From the NCBI GenBank assembly GCA_002205965.3, contig NADL03000512.1:1922001-1986000 (forward strand): 64,000 nt of DNA, read 5' to 3'. Position numbers and translations under genes: made by a program. The notes below the pieces were generated by a model. The model worked only from the letters and a program-made list of their open reading frames with translations, made no database searches and had not been told where the DNA came from. Source of the DNA: Kappaphycus alvarezii. Its lineage: Eukaryota > Rhodophyta > Florideophyceae > Gigartinales > Solieriaceae. Positions 24,701-38,143 of this stretch are shown here, piece after piece. How positions within the stretch are numbered: the stretch's first letter is position 1; each line of letters starts with the position of its first letter.

Positions 24701-24821
24701 TGTGTTTGATATGTAGGTTGGTACCCAGTAAATTTGTACCAGAGCGTAGATACGGTATCATGGCCAAGCCAATTGTGAAACCGTACAAAGCGTCGAAAAC
24801 TGTAGATCGCACTCCAATCTA

Positions 24822-26348
24822 TCAGAAGGTGGAAGGGAGACCAGCCAGCAAACAAGCGGCATTGGAGGTTACTGTCAATGCGGAGTACCGCTGTAAAAGA
24901 ATGCCTCTAACCTTCGAAAACCGTTCCATTGCGCGAGTGGCAACAGTTCTCGCGAGTTCCTTGACGACGGAGAACGCCGCCGGATGCCATCCTCCAAGCG
25001 TTGAGATGGGAACAGGAACCAGCTTGTTTCTCCCAGACAGCTCAGCAAGGAACCCTTGGTATTTCCGCTGCTTCTCTGCGTGGGCTGCGATGAGGCTTGT
25101 GAGTGGGTTGAAAGCCCTGGCTCTTGCATGGGAGGGAGCGGGCGGGTTGACGAAGGTTAAATCAAAATAATCTGTGCCACCGACGGCTCCCATCGCCCTG
25201 ATATCCGGCCTTGCCCTGTTTTGTTAGTGTAAACGATGCTCAATGACTGTAATTCGGGCGGCTCTTGCGAGATTGTTCTCCAGTGAAGTCACCTGGTTGT
25301 TTTAGTGAGTATTCCGCTCGCAGCCAAAGCGACAATGTAGCAAGTGGTCCCCGTAGATATCCAGCATTTCAGGACACCCTGGTTTTGGGCACGGGGTACC
25401 TGGGGCGGATAAAGGGGTTGGGCAATAGAACTGGAACCATACGGACAAGTCTTTGCTCTTGATTTTCATCCTCAATCCAGGGCAAAGTGCACAGTAGACC
25501 CAGCCTTTGGCACCGGGGAGGGATACGATAGCGCGGAAGGCGCGGGTGCTGATGTTTCCGAGTGGCAAGGCTTCTTGCGTAGCCACATGAATTGCATCTG
25601 TTAGCTTCTTCTGCGATGGTGGGTTGGAGGAGCAGAAATTGCTAAACGAAATTCGTTCTGAGGGTCGACAAGAGGCGCTCCATGTGGTAAAGGCGGCTGC
25701 AGCATCCTCGTACTGCGTCAGGTCTTGAACACAGGACGGCAAAGAATTCCCGCATAACTGCTTTGGTGCAGCATTAGACGTAAGAAACGAAGCGGCGGCG
25801 ACGTCTCGCGCGGAGGAGAGGCCAATTCCCAAGGTCTGCTTCTTTTATAGTGGCTTAATAGGCAGTTACAGCTCCTTGAATATAAAGTTGTCTAGCATTC
25901 CACCCGCTAAAGTGAAGCAGCAGTTCTCGATTACGCTGTCGAAATAATCAGCCCCTTTTCACGTACAGGATGGCAGCACAATTTGCAAGAGGTATCCCAC
26001 TTTGCAAAACCCAAAGCAGTTCTGTGGTAGTCGGAATGAAGCGTGTGCGTCTTCGATTTACATGACAGCGTTAAGTAAAGGCTCTACGGTTTGTACATGG
26101 TCCAGGAAGTATTGTTCCATGAACGTTTGGGAGCCGATGTGTGCGTTCAAAGCCAAAGTCCCGCAACTGTATTCCTGCCGCTTATCAGAGGGGTATGCAG
26201 ACTGAACCGACGCGGAGGGGGCAGCTGGCCACCATACTTTGCATTTCGACACTGCCAGATGGAGACCTCGACGTTTGGCCTCGGGAGAAGACAGAACCTC
26301 GATTATCTTACAAAGAATAAAATGGATGATTGAGCTCCCACTATACAC
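24822..26348 (-). pseudogene. 5'-truncated non-LTR RT with zinc finger and nuclease-like C-terminus
   Basis: Read on the minus strand, 26,348-26,058 matches the RT thumb region of elements A and B (compare GLHLAVSKCKVWWP with the INPRKTRISWPH block). Then 25,832-25,302 ends in a finger with a conserved GDH (CPEMLDIYGDHLLHC). Finally 25,193-24,822 holds an endonuclease-like C-terminus (DYFDLTFVNP, then ISTLGGWHPAAFSVVKELAR). The RT palm with its YADD box is missing, so the copy is 5' truncated as usual for target-primed retroelements. Frames are broken twice. It sits alone in the AT-rich desert and is less AT-rich than its surroundings. Confidence 0.75.
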
Positions 26349-26349
26349 T

Positions 26350-29300
26350 CATTTCGTTTAGAGCCGGAATAATTTAGAAGCATCCTAAACAGATAAATTT
26401 CACATTTTATCGCAATAGATACACCAAACGTTTACATGTATCGTATTTTATTACCAACCAAAACCTAGCAATGATAAACAGGTTTACTGCGGATCCATTT
26501 GATATGTACAGATTTGCTGTGTATATTAAATCCAAAAACTATGGTGTTGAAGCTATGCTTTTCAAAGTATTCACCTGTACTCATCCATGTGCGGAAATTT
26601 AAATTTTCCAATTATAGCATAATTTAATTTCATTGTTAAATATTGAGGGAAACTGATATATCAAGCTCTCGAATACTTTCTGGATGAGCAAGTAGTTATT
26701 TTGAAGGGAGTACGAAACTGGGACTAACCTAATCGGTATTTTCAATATCTTTAACATGAAATATAGAGACCCACTCTTTTGTAATAATTTATGGTTCTAT
26801 TTGGGGGGCAAATGAAGACTTCTGTGACATTTTATTTTACAGGGTATTTTTTTACATTAGTATATGTATTAAATGCTTCACGAAACAGACCTTTTTTCGT
26901 TTCTAAAATAGGGTCTAGTTTACAGAGCAGTAGATCATTTAAATCTGCGATAAAAGAGGCAAATATTTCCCAAACCTTTGGTTGTTTGAAAAACTCTTGA
27001 AGTCTATTGCTGAAATTATAAATAGTTTGCTATATTGATAAATTTTATTTTCAGGGTAATGGACTATTTTTTCAAATTTCAACGAAATCATAACTCTGGT
27101 TATAACTCTTTTTGGCTCTGACCTTTCAAGGTCCCTCGAGGTTTACTGAGATATCTTGAATGTGTATTTGTAAATTAATTCTCGTATGAAATTCAAGAAG
27201 ATCTTTATTGGTTTCAAGAAACGGAATTAGAGTGAAAGAAGAAGTGTTTCTTATATTAAACTAGAATGTTTACCGGTGTCAATAACATGATACCGCGAAT
27301 AAGAGGCACTTTCACTCTCGAATGCTAACTGAAGAAAATTTAATACAATGTTCGAAAGAGCTTCCTTTTTCAGCTATATTGGACCTCATAGGGATCTTGA
27401 GATAGATAATTATGCTATGTAGTGAACAAGGCGTCGTGAAATGCGGATGATATTCATAACGAGTTTTGAACTCTATAAAATTGGAACTGCTTCCATTTTG
27501 TGTCTCTTTTTTATTAAATTCACGTGAAGAGGAGAAGTTGAGACTCTAAAAATATTTTTGTTGCGGTTTCTTTCTTGAAAATGCGATCTGCAATCCTTTT
27601 TCAGTTATATGTAAGTTAAAATAGCTCTTTAATGGTGATCATGTTCATATAAGAGCTAATTACTATTGACTATCGGAAACTCGCGCGTAGCCGTTAAATA
27701 TGATGTTTTAAGCTTTTCAAAACAGAATTTATAGCTAATGATCTCTACAAGTAATCAAAGGATATGTCGAAACATTAAATGAAGCAATAAAATCGATTGA
27801 AACGGATTATGTAATCGCAAAGAAGCTTATGAAGATATCTGGCGCCTAAATACCAATTCTATCGCTAGTCCTCTGGGTTCTAGAAAACTAGACCTACTAA
27901 TGTTATGATTCAGTACAATAAAAACTATTCGCCTATCAAAAATAAATTTCATGAGGTTTGCTCATTCAATGCGCAAGTAGACTGAAAATGAAAATGTAAG
28001 ATGTATAAGTTCAACAAGAGACGTTACAGGGAATAAATGCACTACTGTGCCTCTGCCTACAGCCTTAAGACTCATTAAATACATTTACAAGTCTTACAAA
28101 TGTGAATGAGAACAAGGTTTAGTGTCTATATGTGATATTTGACAACAAAATATTCAAAGCAATAATGAAATATCCTCCACAACCATTCTCTTTTTATAAA
28201 CTGCCCGTAAGTTTCCATAGATGTACTGTTCACTTTCTCGAAACAGAAGCCTAAATATGGAACAATCTCTGGTACGATTCAAGTGAAACAGCAACCGCAA
28301 GAAAAACTTTTTAAATAAGTCGCTTCTGAATAAATATGCCCGAAGGAAAGTTGATTCAAAAACGTGAATGGCCCTCAGCACGGTATATGTATTATTCGAA
28401 TAGCAAAGAAAACTCTAATCTAGAGGAGCAAAAACGCAGTAATGGTGGCAAATGAAATTATAAGTTCTGCATTGGTTCTTAGATTCGCGCATGAGAATGT
28501 GTTGATCCAATCTTACTTCTTTCTAAGTTAGTAGATTTATACTCCATGTATTTTTGGGATAAATTATCAAACAGCGGCAAGCAATATATTTCGAATACGT
28601 AGATTCTTAGTTGCTGAAAAAGAATATTTTACTGCTTTTAATACCCGTATCAGAGATCTGGAACCTGCAAAACTCTCTCTTAAGTCGAATTCAGCATTAC
28701 TATTTGCAAAAATGTATCTGATACAGCTTCGAGCTGTGTAAAAAGGCCAGGATGTGTTATTTCGCTTTCAACAGGGAGGTTTAAAAAATTACCAAAGAAA
28801 CATGAACGATTCCAAGTCAAAGGAGCTAAACGCAAAACATCTTTGATTTTGACTCAACTATTAGGCCAATATAAATAGGAGTACCTGTAATTTCTCTGAA
28901 AATCTGACAGTTCCTATCTATCTGACCGAAATAAGAGGTCACTATCCGTTGTACCCCGATGGAATAAGCACTATAATATGACCTTTGTCTTTGGATTCCA
29001 TTTAGACTCAATCCGATTTTTTCAGTACCACTAAATTTCTATTGGTACAAATAATTGAAGCAATTGGGTAGGAACGAAAAATATCACTAGCACATGCTTT
29101 GCAGTGCCAAGACTTCCTCCCATAGTGGCTTTTTTGGCTCCAAACGCTAAAGACAGTCACATAATAGCGACAATGTAGGAAGTTTAATTGAAGATGGAGT
29201 GATTCACCCGGATTTAAATGCGATTCGAAACACAAAAAAAGAAACTGAGATAAATTGCGGAACAAAAATAGTGCTCACGGCTACTGATCCTTTGAGCGTT

Positions 29301-32300
29301 TGACAGAAAACAATCAAGTAAGGGATAAAGTCACTACTAACAAAGAGTTTTGGGGAGAAAAGAGCAGTAGTAAGATAGCTACCCAGAATGGTTTATAGAA
29401 TCATGCTTTACTGTGTGATTAGAGAATTTTGCAGGAAACGCTCAAGGAAACAAAAAACGAACCTTGATGGTCTTTTCGAAAAATAGGGCTTTAATCGAAG
29501 TATAGTCACGTGGTACCCTATTTGGTTGAGACAATGAACAAAAATGTTTGTAATAAACAACTTTAATTTATGGTTTTCTCCTCATAATGTGCAATTTATT
29601 CTTTTGGGCAGAACATTTCCCTTGTAAGAGCTGAGCGGCAATGAGGTATCTTTAAGTACACATTTAACTTCTTTATGTAGCTTTAATATAAAATTAAAGC
29701 ATAAAATGCCTAAGCTTATGCCACTCGACGATTTCCACGGGTATAAAAAGCATTGTAAATTCGTAATTTTACAAATTAGTAATCTTGAAATGAGCACTAT
29801 AAATCACAACACCCTGAATCAGCATGCGAGTGAAAAGTGTAGCAATATATTTTACAATGTCCAGAAATTACAATCTTGTCATAGAATTACCGAAGAGGTG
29901 TCAGGGTGTAATGAAAGATGGGACTGGTAATATTAATAAAAGCTTGGTCTCCTAATTATTCGACCCGTTCTTTAATCACTCTTTCCCTTCAATTTCAATC
30001 AATATCAATAAACTACAGCAGAGTAATTTTTCACCTTGTTTATAATCTACTCTGTAGGGTCGATGCTAGACTATAAGCGTCAGACTGTAGTTCCACATGT
30101 AACGCTCAAACTTCCATTTCACTCCCAGGATGATATAAACATCACATTAACGCCATTAAAGCAATTAATACTGGGTTCATGAAGAAAAACATCATTTTCA
30201 TTTCCTATAAAACTAATATATATTCATCGGCCAGATGTAAAATAGTGCAAATTGAAATTCCTAGAGGCAACCAAATATTTCCTTAAAAAATATTTATATT
30301 AGGATTTTTTCTGGATATAGATAGAACGGAATCCGTAATGATTACGCAAAACGAAATGAAGAGTCCTTTAAAACAAACTGAGACTCATGTACGCACTAAT
30401 TTCATGTCTACCGAGACGAAAGAAGGGATTTGTCGCTTATTTGTCGAGCATCATAAGTTTGGACGGCATTGTGCGACAGAGACTACAGTAGAAAGCTGCA
30501 AAAACTAGCCTCAACTTCTGGTTATATAACTGTAAAACTTTATGAGTAAGCAAAGGTATTGCAGAAAACGTACTCGCCTCACGCATACTTACACTTGCTT
30601 CGTTGGTAGCTGTGGTACAAAGAAATTAATGTATCGTCAAAAAAATCAGGATGTGATAAAATAAAAACCACAATTGGGAATGAGAATTTTTCTTGATCTA
30701 CAGAGACGCTTTTACCTAAATTATTGACAATAGTAGGAGCTTTATACCCTTTTTGGTCAACCAAGGGCAGATCTCGGTCTCTAAAAATGGATCGAGAAGC
30801 CATATGGATGTATCTGTCTATTTTTTTGAAAAATATTAGTCGTGTTAGAAAAGGTTTTTAATGTGCAATTAGGAAAAATTATGATACCCCACCTAGTAAG
30901 AGTCAAAAGTCTGCTTTCAGTCTTTCTTCTGGAGTCAATTTTGTTTCAATAATGCCGCAAATCCCAGAAAACAGTAATATTTCAATCAACTGGATCTAAT
31001 ATGGGCTACTACAGTGAATTTATCATCAGATACAGTTTATGAGGGGAACTTTTGATTAGTTTATAATGTTTCTGGAAATACTAACTCTCGAGAAATATAA
31101 TATATCTAAACTATTCTTTGTAGTAATGCGGTGGATAAATCCCAAGATTTACCTGACCGTAGTTCACATCGTGATGCAAAAAAATCTTTAAAATAAAAAA
31201 GGATTACTTACGACTAAACCTCTCAACAGATCCTTTATATAGAAAGATATGTCACGTCTGGTCATATCTTGTACGAATTAGGATGGATGTTATACCCCAA
31301 GTATTTTCAAGGTCTAAAGGGTGCCCTACTCTCAGATCTCCACACAAAATTGCTATAATTGGCTTGTATCTGTTTTACACGTGTGCGTAATTGGTTGGTG
31401 AAATTGGTTTTGATGAGATTCACGAAGGGAAAAACTAATGACAATACGATTTAACAACACTGAATAAGTCTGGAAGGTTCATGCCGCCTGTGCTGATCGA
31501 AAAAATTTATTTGCGCCAAGTAATCTTCTTTTCCAAGGAGTTCTCAATTAAAATCAACATTAATGTACCAACAGACTAGTTGAGGTGGTATTATTTCTAT
31601 TTTCGGGTAATTTCGATGGCAATATGGCTTTTTTGCAGCCATTTGTTGATTTTCGGGGCACAGTAATGAATGTTAAGCTTGGCATGTACTTTACTTGGTA
31701 CTAAAAGCCTTGTTGTCCCAGTCATAATACATGATATATCTGAACATTCTACTATAGCAATATTAATCTATTTAGAATTGCTAGTAATATGCATACAGTT
31801 CTGTGGTGTAGAGAAGCGCTTCAGTTGGAAATGTTGGTTCAAGAATAATTTTCTAACAGAAGCAAAACTTATACCAGATTGTGTGATCAGCAGATTTTTA
31901 ACTTCTTGAGTTGCTCAAAAATGTATTAAATCTGTATTTATGATTTCTTGACCTCTTAACGAGTACGAAGCAATTTCTCTACTATCACCTCTGATATCGA
32001 ATAAATTGTTTCGGATCCAGAAATATTTCCAACCACGGAAAAACTAGTATCCAAGTACATATTGTATGTTCTCACCATTCTATCTCTAGTAGCTTGGTCA
32101 TTTTACAGTTTAAAGAGATTAATGTGGTCTTTTGATGAAATAACTTAAACACAACAATTTATTGAACCATGATTTACATTCAAAAGCTATCTCTGAGTAT
32201 TAAAAGAAATAATGGCAAATTTTTTATGTGGCTGGGGAACGGGTAATTTTCCTGTGATTAGGACATCTGCAACTGCAGGAGAGTTATAGTTGAAATATTT

Positions 32301-35300
32301 AAGGCTGAAGATACCCCCCCATGGCATTATTGATGAAATATTAATGTTGATGTTGATGAGGAAGATACCCCCGTGGCATTTTTGATGAAATAATAATCAT
32401 ATAATAATAAAAAAAGTGACAAAAAGATAATAAGATGAACATGAAACAGAAACTTTTCAGGACATTTTACAGAAGAATGAAGGGTTTGAAAAGTATTTCA
32501 TCTTACACTTTTACATAAAGATGCAGAAATTGCTCTCATCAGACTCAAACAGATTCATTTACAAATCTAAAGCTTTAGTATCTGCGCTGCTCTTTGATTT
32601 GCTTATATAGTGAGATCGATTAATTGTTCTGATTTTTGCCACCAATTTTAAGCTCATTTATTGAAGGATTAGGTGGAAAGATATTGAAATATTTGATTTT
32701 AAACATTTTCTTTTATTTAATTTTAAATCCACTTCGATGGAAATAAGAGCATCAAAGATCGATGGAAAGGATAATATGGGGTCAATTGAAGTTTTTCGAA
32801 TCATTCAATGGTTATTAAAATGTGAAAAAGTTACCTTATAAATCTCATTATACTTTTATCGCCACATCTGGTTCAGTTCTTAGATATGAGATGTTTTATT
32901 TACCAATTATTACTAACCATTGTGCATGCGCCATATTCTGCAGAAAGAACGAATGTTTTTGTTCGGATGTTCCCAAAAATTATCCTAAAAACACAATTTT
33001 TAAATCTCCATGCAAGAATTTCTCTTTTTCATGAAATAATGATGAATTCGTGGCTTACGGCCTTTTAAAGTCGAAAGAATATCAAAAATTCTTTCTATTA
33101 CACAAAACCTTTACCAATAGAGTCTGATTATACTACAAACTAGATTTCATTAACTTTTGAGGAATATTTTTAGCTACCTTGATGGATTTAAGTTCGATAT
33201 TTGCAAGCTCGAAAAAATGGTTAGGAATCTCCTAATAAAGCTAAGTGTTATTCAGAAAGAAGTATGCTGATTGGAGACTCTCAGATATTTCGTAAGCTCC
33301 CTCCCAGGCTCAAGCCCTTGAAAAAACCTTTTCGAGATTTACGTTACGAAAAATTCCACTTTTGTAAAAATTGAATCTTTGTTTGTCTTTAAGTGATGTA
33401 TTTTTCCCCTAACCATCTAGTTGCACCATACATTTCGTTTTCAGATGGTAAATAGTTCCTCCTTACAAGATAGAAAGTACTGGATGAGGAATACCCGGAG
33501 AATAAGGTTCATAAGCAGAAAGTTGAAAAGATTCTGCAGGTTTTACGAAGGAGTCGTTCTGAGTTCTACTAAAAAGGAAAGTTGTTTTTACCACTAACTT
33601 CAATTTCATCTATTTTGAGACTTCTCATAACTATAACATCGGTAGGAAATTTAAAATGCAAAAACACTGTTCGACTTGAGACTATTAGAACCATAGGACC
33701 AGGTATGATCGCAAATACTGGTAGGTATGTCTTGCTTGTCGACATTTAAAAGGACTCTGACTAAAAACGTTTGGCACACAAAATATTACTTGAATTGTTC
33801 GTTCGCTATTGCTGTCTATTAGCCACAGATTTTATTTTGTTCGCCATAACAAAAAATGTTCATGATGCAATAAAGACCTTGTATAGCCAGCTTACTCGGG
33901 AATCTCAATCGAAAAAAGAAACATTTTGATACCACTAGGGGGAAATGTGAAGATTTTTCGCGAAAATCTTCGAGAAACATGAGTTTTCGGATGATTTGAG
34001 TTCAGATAGTGAAACAAAATTATTTCAAAATTATATAAATAAGCAATGCTTATTTTTGTTGTGAAAAAGGTATTTATATAGTATTAAGTACACAAAAGGA
34101 GATGGCGTCTACGAAATTATGTATAGAATGTTCTAGAGCTAGCCTTGATTTTATTGCCCGTACCATCAAATTATCTGTAATACAGAGCTTCCTTTCGCAT
34201 ATTTGGCTTGATTTTCCGCTTTGAGTGGTATTCTGATAATTTAAATATTTTGATCTCGACTTTGCATGGACATCGAATCCTCCATTAAAGTACTTAAAAA
34301 AATTAACACTTGTTTGTATAGCTTCGAACATTTTCGTTATAAACTCTATGTTTCTCTTGGATATGACCATATTACTTGCAAGGCTTCAAAGCTAACAAAA
34401 TTCATGATACATCTCCACGACTCTGAGTATAAACTGAAGAAACATTTTAACCACTTTCAATGCCAAATTAGCGACAGTTAAAAACTTTTTCGGCACTGGT
34501 TTCAGTAATTGAGTATACTCCATGAAAAACATTGACGAAGTCGCTAATTGCTCCCAAATAGATTACAGGTATGCTTTGAACCCATTTCTCTACCGCATAT
34601 TATCGTATCTGATAACTTCTATCCTCTATAGTAGTTTTTTCCCTTGGCCAGTACTCACTATCTACTTTTTAGTTGAACATTTAATTTTGCGCTCTTTTTC
34701 ATTGTACATGGAACTGATTGTAACTCCATTTCTTAATATTTTTTCTCATTGTACTGCTGCTCGCAAATTGATATTGTAGATGTATATATCTTGATACAAT
34801 CCATATGTATTAAATTATATAACATATAGTACTTTATAAAAAAGGTCCATGTCGTTTGTATTCTTTAGAGAGGCCAGAAAAGGCCCAAAAGACATTTTGT
34901 TCCATATTGTTGAATTTTCCTCCTTCCAATTCTTCAGAAGTGCTACAACTGACCCATTTCGTTCTAGTTTTCTTCGAAAATAAAAACATGGAGTTCAACT
35001 CTTTGCAGCCATTCTGTTCAGTGATAAATCAAAAAAAATGCCATGTTTCTTCTAAACTAACTCTTATCTCAAGTATAAATATACCGTACATGTTCTAAGC
35101 CCCCTTTTATCTTATTAAATTCCGCACGCATTTGAAATCTTTTCAATTTAATCTTTATTTTGGGGAGAATGAAGGTCCCAACCATAATTCGAATTAATTC
35201 CACCGTGAAAAATTCTAAATGGCAAAATTTCCCATAACCGAATCATTAATGCGCTTTAATGCAGATTATGAGCCTGGTTAGTAAATAAATATGTCTATTA

Positions 35301-35350
35301 AATGCTTCTCACTCAGATTCTCTGGGAAATTTCCTGCATAAGCAAAAACA
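26350..35350. other. AT-rich interval, no recognised gene
   Basis: Nine kb of AT-rich DNA with only short frames of no recognisable family. I looked for transposase, RT and kinase motifs on both strands and found none that hold up. A local direct repeat near 32.3 kb is listed separately. Composition changes sharply at about 35.35 kb. Confidence 0.6.
32307..32398. repeat. Imperfect tandem duplication, period 54 bases
   Basis: Two units start with GAAGATACCCCC and continue TGGCATT and TGATGAAAT, at 32,307 and 32,361. They differ by a few bases and a 2-3 base indel in the C run. A simple local duplication with no coding context. Confidence 0.75.
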
Positions 35351-35362
35351 TATAATGGAGGT

Positions 35363-35477
35363 GTTGAAAACGTTAACCACTGAGCCACATGCGCTGGCTC
35401 TCTTGTGCCACTGAGCGGACACCAACATATCACAAGAGAGCCAGCGCATGTGGCTCAGTGGCTAACGTTTTTTCAAC
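35363..35477. mobile_element. 115 bp foldback (MITE-like) element with tRNA-type A-box arms
   Basis: Arms at 35,371-35,407 and 35,431-35,467 are reverse complements at 36 of 37 bases. The match extends outward with a 2 base indel to GTTGAAAA / TTTTTTCAAC. GGAGGT lies beside both ends (35,357-35,362 and 35,479-35,484) and may be a target duplication. Each arm, read toward its outer end, contains TGGCTCAGTGG, which fits the tRNA A-box. No B-box lies at tRNA distance. The short 23 base loop would allow a strong hairpin. Confidence 0.7.
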
Positions 35478-35484
35478 AGGAGGT

Positions 35485-36870
35485 CACTGCAAAATGTCCA
35501 ATAAGCACATCACGGAAAGAATTCTTTTCTTTGCACAAAGCATAGGGGACATTTCAAATATAGCTTTAGAATTATGATTTGGGCCTGGACCGCAAGGTGG
35601 ACGAGTCAGTCGGCGCCATGAGAACTCGATTGACTCTCTTTTTTTTACCTCCCCTCTCTCATCCTCTTTGTTCTGATTCTTCCCTTTTTTGAGGAAAAGA
35701 GGGAGTTTTAGACGATATAACATGGAAGGAGGTACTTTTTCGGATGGCTCAGTCGGTAAAGTGTGTGTAGTAGTGTCGATGTCGGGTCCAGGACATGAAA
35801 GTAATTTTTCTATCGGGGTGGACGGCGTAAAAAGCAATGAAGAAACCAGCAAAAAGGTAAAACGTCGTCTGTGGTCCTGTGAGAGGGTGATTGGGGAGAA
35901 AGGCGGGTAATTCGCTTATTCGCAGAGTGTGGGGGAGTGACTCCTTGTGCACGAGGCCTTGCGAGACTGTAAACCTTCTTGATTGATAGTAAGACAGCGG
36001 TACAGAGCAGGTGCGGAAGGAGCCTGACCGTGGCTCTCTTGAGAGTTAAATGGGCAACGTTAGACGAAAGAGAGTAGGAGCCGTAACGGTAGACCTGACT
36101 GATGTTGGCGGCGGGATAGTTTTTGTTGACCCCAGGGGATCCGAAGAAGTGGTTAGCCTACCAAGCGAAGAGCTTATCGGTATTTGGATCTTTTATAGAG
36201 AGCGTAAGCGGTCGAGGTGAGTATTTGGAATGAGAGAGGAGGATATCGGGGACCATATACGCTGACGAGGATTATCAAGTTGAGGACGTCTGATAGGACG
36301 AAGCTGCAACTACAAGCCGATGGGAGCCCGTCCTGAGTATACCAGCTGTTCTTAAGCAATTTGATGCGTCTCGAGAGACAGGCGGGGAAGGTTAATGGCG
36401 TGCTGTTGTAGTTGGATGTCTGACAGGCTGTGGTGGTTAGGAATGAGGGTTGGCGGTAGTAGCGGATACTGCAGTCAATGTGGGAGTGTCCTTACCTGAT
36501 TTTTGCACCCGGGGCAGAAAATTTTTCTCCACTTAGAGTGCGGGGGCATGCGGGTGTGTCGAGTATACCTTCCCATTTTGGGAGATACTATACGATATCT
36601 CCCCAGATCAATTATGTTTAGGTCTCAGAATTACTTTACCACAGACATATGCATGTGCAAAATGCAAAGTCTTGAATACCCCATTGCAACGAACCTAAAA
36701 CAATTAGGTTTACATAGGTTGGCTAAACTCTGCATATTGTGAAGCGCGACATATTACAGACGCCGCACAAATGGACTAAATCGCATAACCAAGCTCCTGG
36801 TAGAGCCAAGTCTTCACTCCTCCCGTCGAGCATCCGCTACGGGTTGCGACAGCGGCCGCGTATTCGTCGA
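35485..36870. other. Interval without recognised gene
   Basis: The sequence is less AT-rich than the region to the left. Short frames occur on both strands (for example 35,484-35,852 minus and 35,689-35,910 plus) but none has recognisable motifs. A second A-box-like TGGCTCAGTCGGTAAAG lies near 35,743, without a good tRNA fold. The 5' LTR of Copia-2 would be expected here or further left, but it was not found. Confidence 0.45.
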
Positions 36871-36971
36871 TTGCCTTGGACTTCGTCGCAGACGGCGATC
36901 CAAGTGAGTCGAAAGCTAGCGGCGCAAACTTCCATCCCAGTTTTGATCATCCTGGGAGGGCATCACCGAGG

Positions 36972-38143
36972 ATGGCTACTAATTTGTTGGAAAGCTCCCT
37001 ATTTTTCCTGGTTTGGAAAAATTTTGGGTTTCATTTTCATTTTGGTTTAGGTGCAGTGCACTTGCCGCATGGTGCAATGCAGTATATACTGTACTTTGTC
37101 GTGCGTGAACGAGTAGAAAAAGGGAGGTTTCGTTTGTCGTTTACAGCGCCCCAGCTGTGTTCTGTGGTCCTCGGTGGCTATGGCCATCATTTCCAGTGCC
37201 CCACTGCACGTTGCCGATGTTCACCATCCAGTTTGTTCCAACTGAATAGTCTGTCAGTGAATGTTTCCCATTTCAAGGTTGAGTCACAAAAATATAGTGG
37301 TCGAGTTGACCAACCATTTCCAAGGTTCCAGGCCCACTATCGCCGCCTGATAACGACGCATCGCATTTCCGAGGAAGATGCCACTAATTGCCTTCCATGC
37401 ATGCTGACCGGCCCTGCTCTCAAGTGGTACCAGGATGAAATTGAAGGCAAAGGTCTTGACTTGGATACATGCTTTGACCTCTTGAACCAACAGTTCAATG
37501 GTGTTGCTTCCCAAACTCGTCCTCAACCTGAGTGATCAGGCATCCTCTACAGCCACTACCAGCCGGATATGAAGCCGAATGCTGACAGCATGTTCAAGAT
37601 GAGATCTAGGATGTCAGAACTGCAAGAGACAGTGCCCCATCCTTTCAAGGTGCATAACACGACTCGCTCGGCTCAAGGATGCCATTTCCGGTGTACGTTT
37701 TGCAGAATCTATCTTGGCACAAATGCCACGCAAAGCTACAGACTTTGAAAACAAGGTCATGTGGCGCATTGAAGATATTAACAAGGACAAGAAATCCAAA
37801 ATCAATAAGTCTTCGGGGACGAAGACCATTGCACAAGAACTGGCCGAACTTCTCGGGTATGGACGACGACCTGAAAAAAACGCCATAAACATTCTCGTCC
37901 ACACCGCAGTCACCACAACCAACACAGGCAATCGCCACACAACTCTGGTAACGGTTCTACATCTTCGTGCGCACTGCCAAGCAAGACTAACCCTATCGAC
38001 TCCAAAACTGGCAAGCCCACCGAATGTGATTTCTGCAAGTCCATCATGCACTTCTGGCGCCAGTGCCCACACATGTCCAAGGAGAAAAAACTTCGACATC
38101 AGATTAACCTCATACGAGTCTCGAGTGACTCCGCTGATCAAAT
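36972..38143 (+). pseudogene. Copia-2 gag, with inserted foreign sequence
   Basis: The ATG at 36,972 starts MATNLLES. The gag sequence then resumes at about 37,262 with NVSHFKVESQKYSGRVDQPF and runs through RLITTHRISEEDA and TGPALKWYQDEIEG, a retrotransposon-gag pattern. The bases between are foreign; the last 113 are the 3' end of the non-LTR A/B family. The reading frame stays open across the insert by chance. A TGA near 37,533 and frameshifts up to 38,050 break the rest. Confidence 0.75.
37150..37262 (+). mobile_element. 3'-end fragment of the non-LTR A/B family inserted in Copia-2 gag
   Basis: The stretch GTGGTCCTCGGTGGCTATGG through ACTGAATAGTCTGTCAGT matches 46,265-46,370 and the reverse complement of 58,760-58,865. 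It covers the last codons and the start of the 3' UTR of these elements. The upstream 160 bases of the insert are of unknown origin. Confidence 0.7.

Noticed and set aside
24706..25170. Plus-strand frame with a similar partner at 52,161-51,799 minus
   Set aside because: Both are antisense to the non-LTR C-terminus. The similarity follows from the shared nucleotide sequence, not from a second gene.
28826..29265. Minus-strand frames that at first looked like a Tc1/mariner transposase
   Set aside because: No D-D-E/D triad, no helix-turn-helix and no terminal repeats can be found. The resemblance is a few residues.
35735..35805. Possible tRNA or SINE head near TGGCTCAGTCGGTAAAG
   Set aside because: Only the A-box fits. 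The B-box is poor and no cloverleaf forms.
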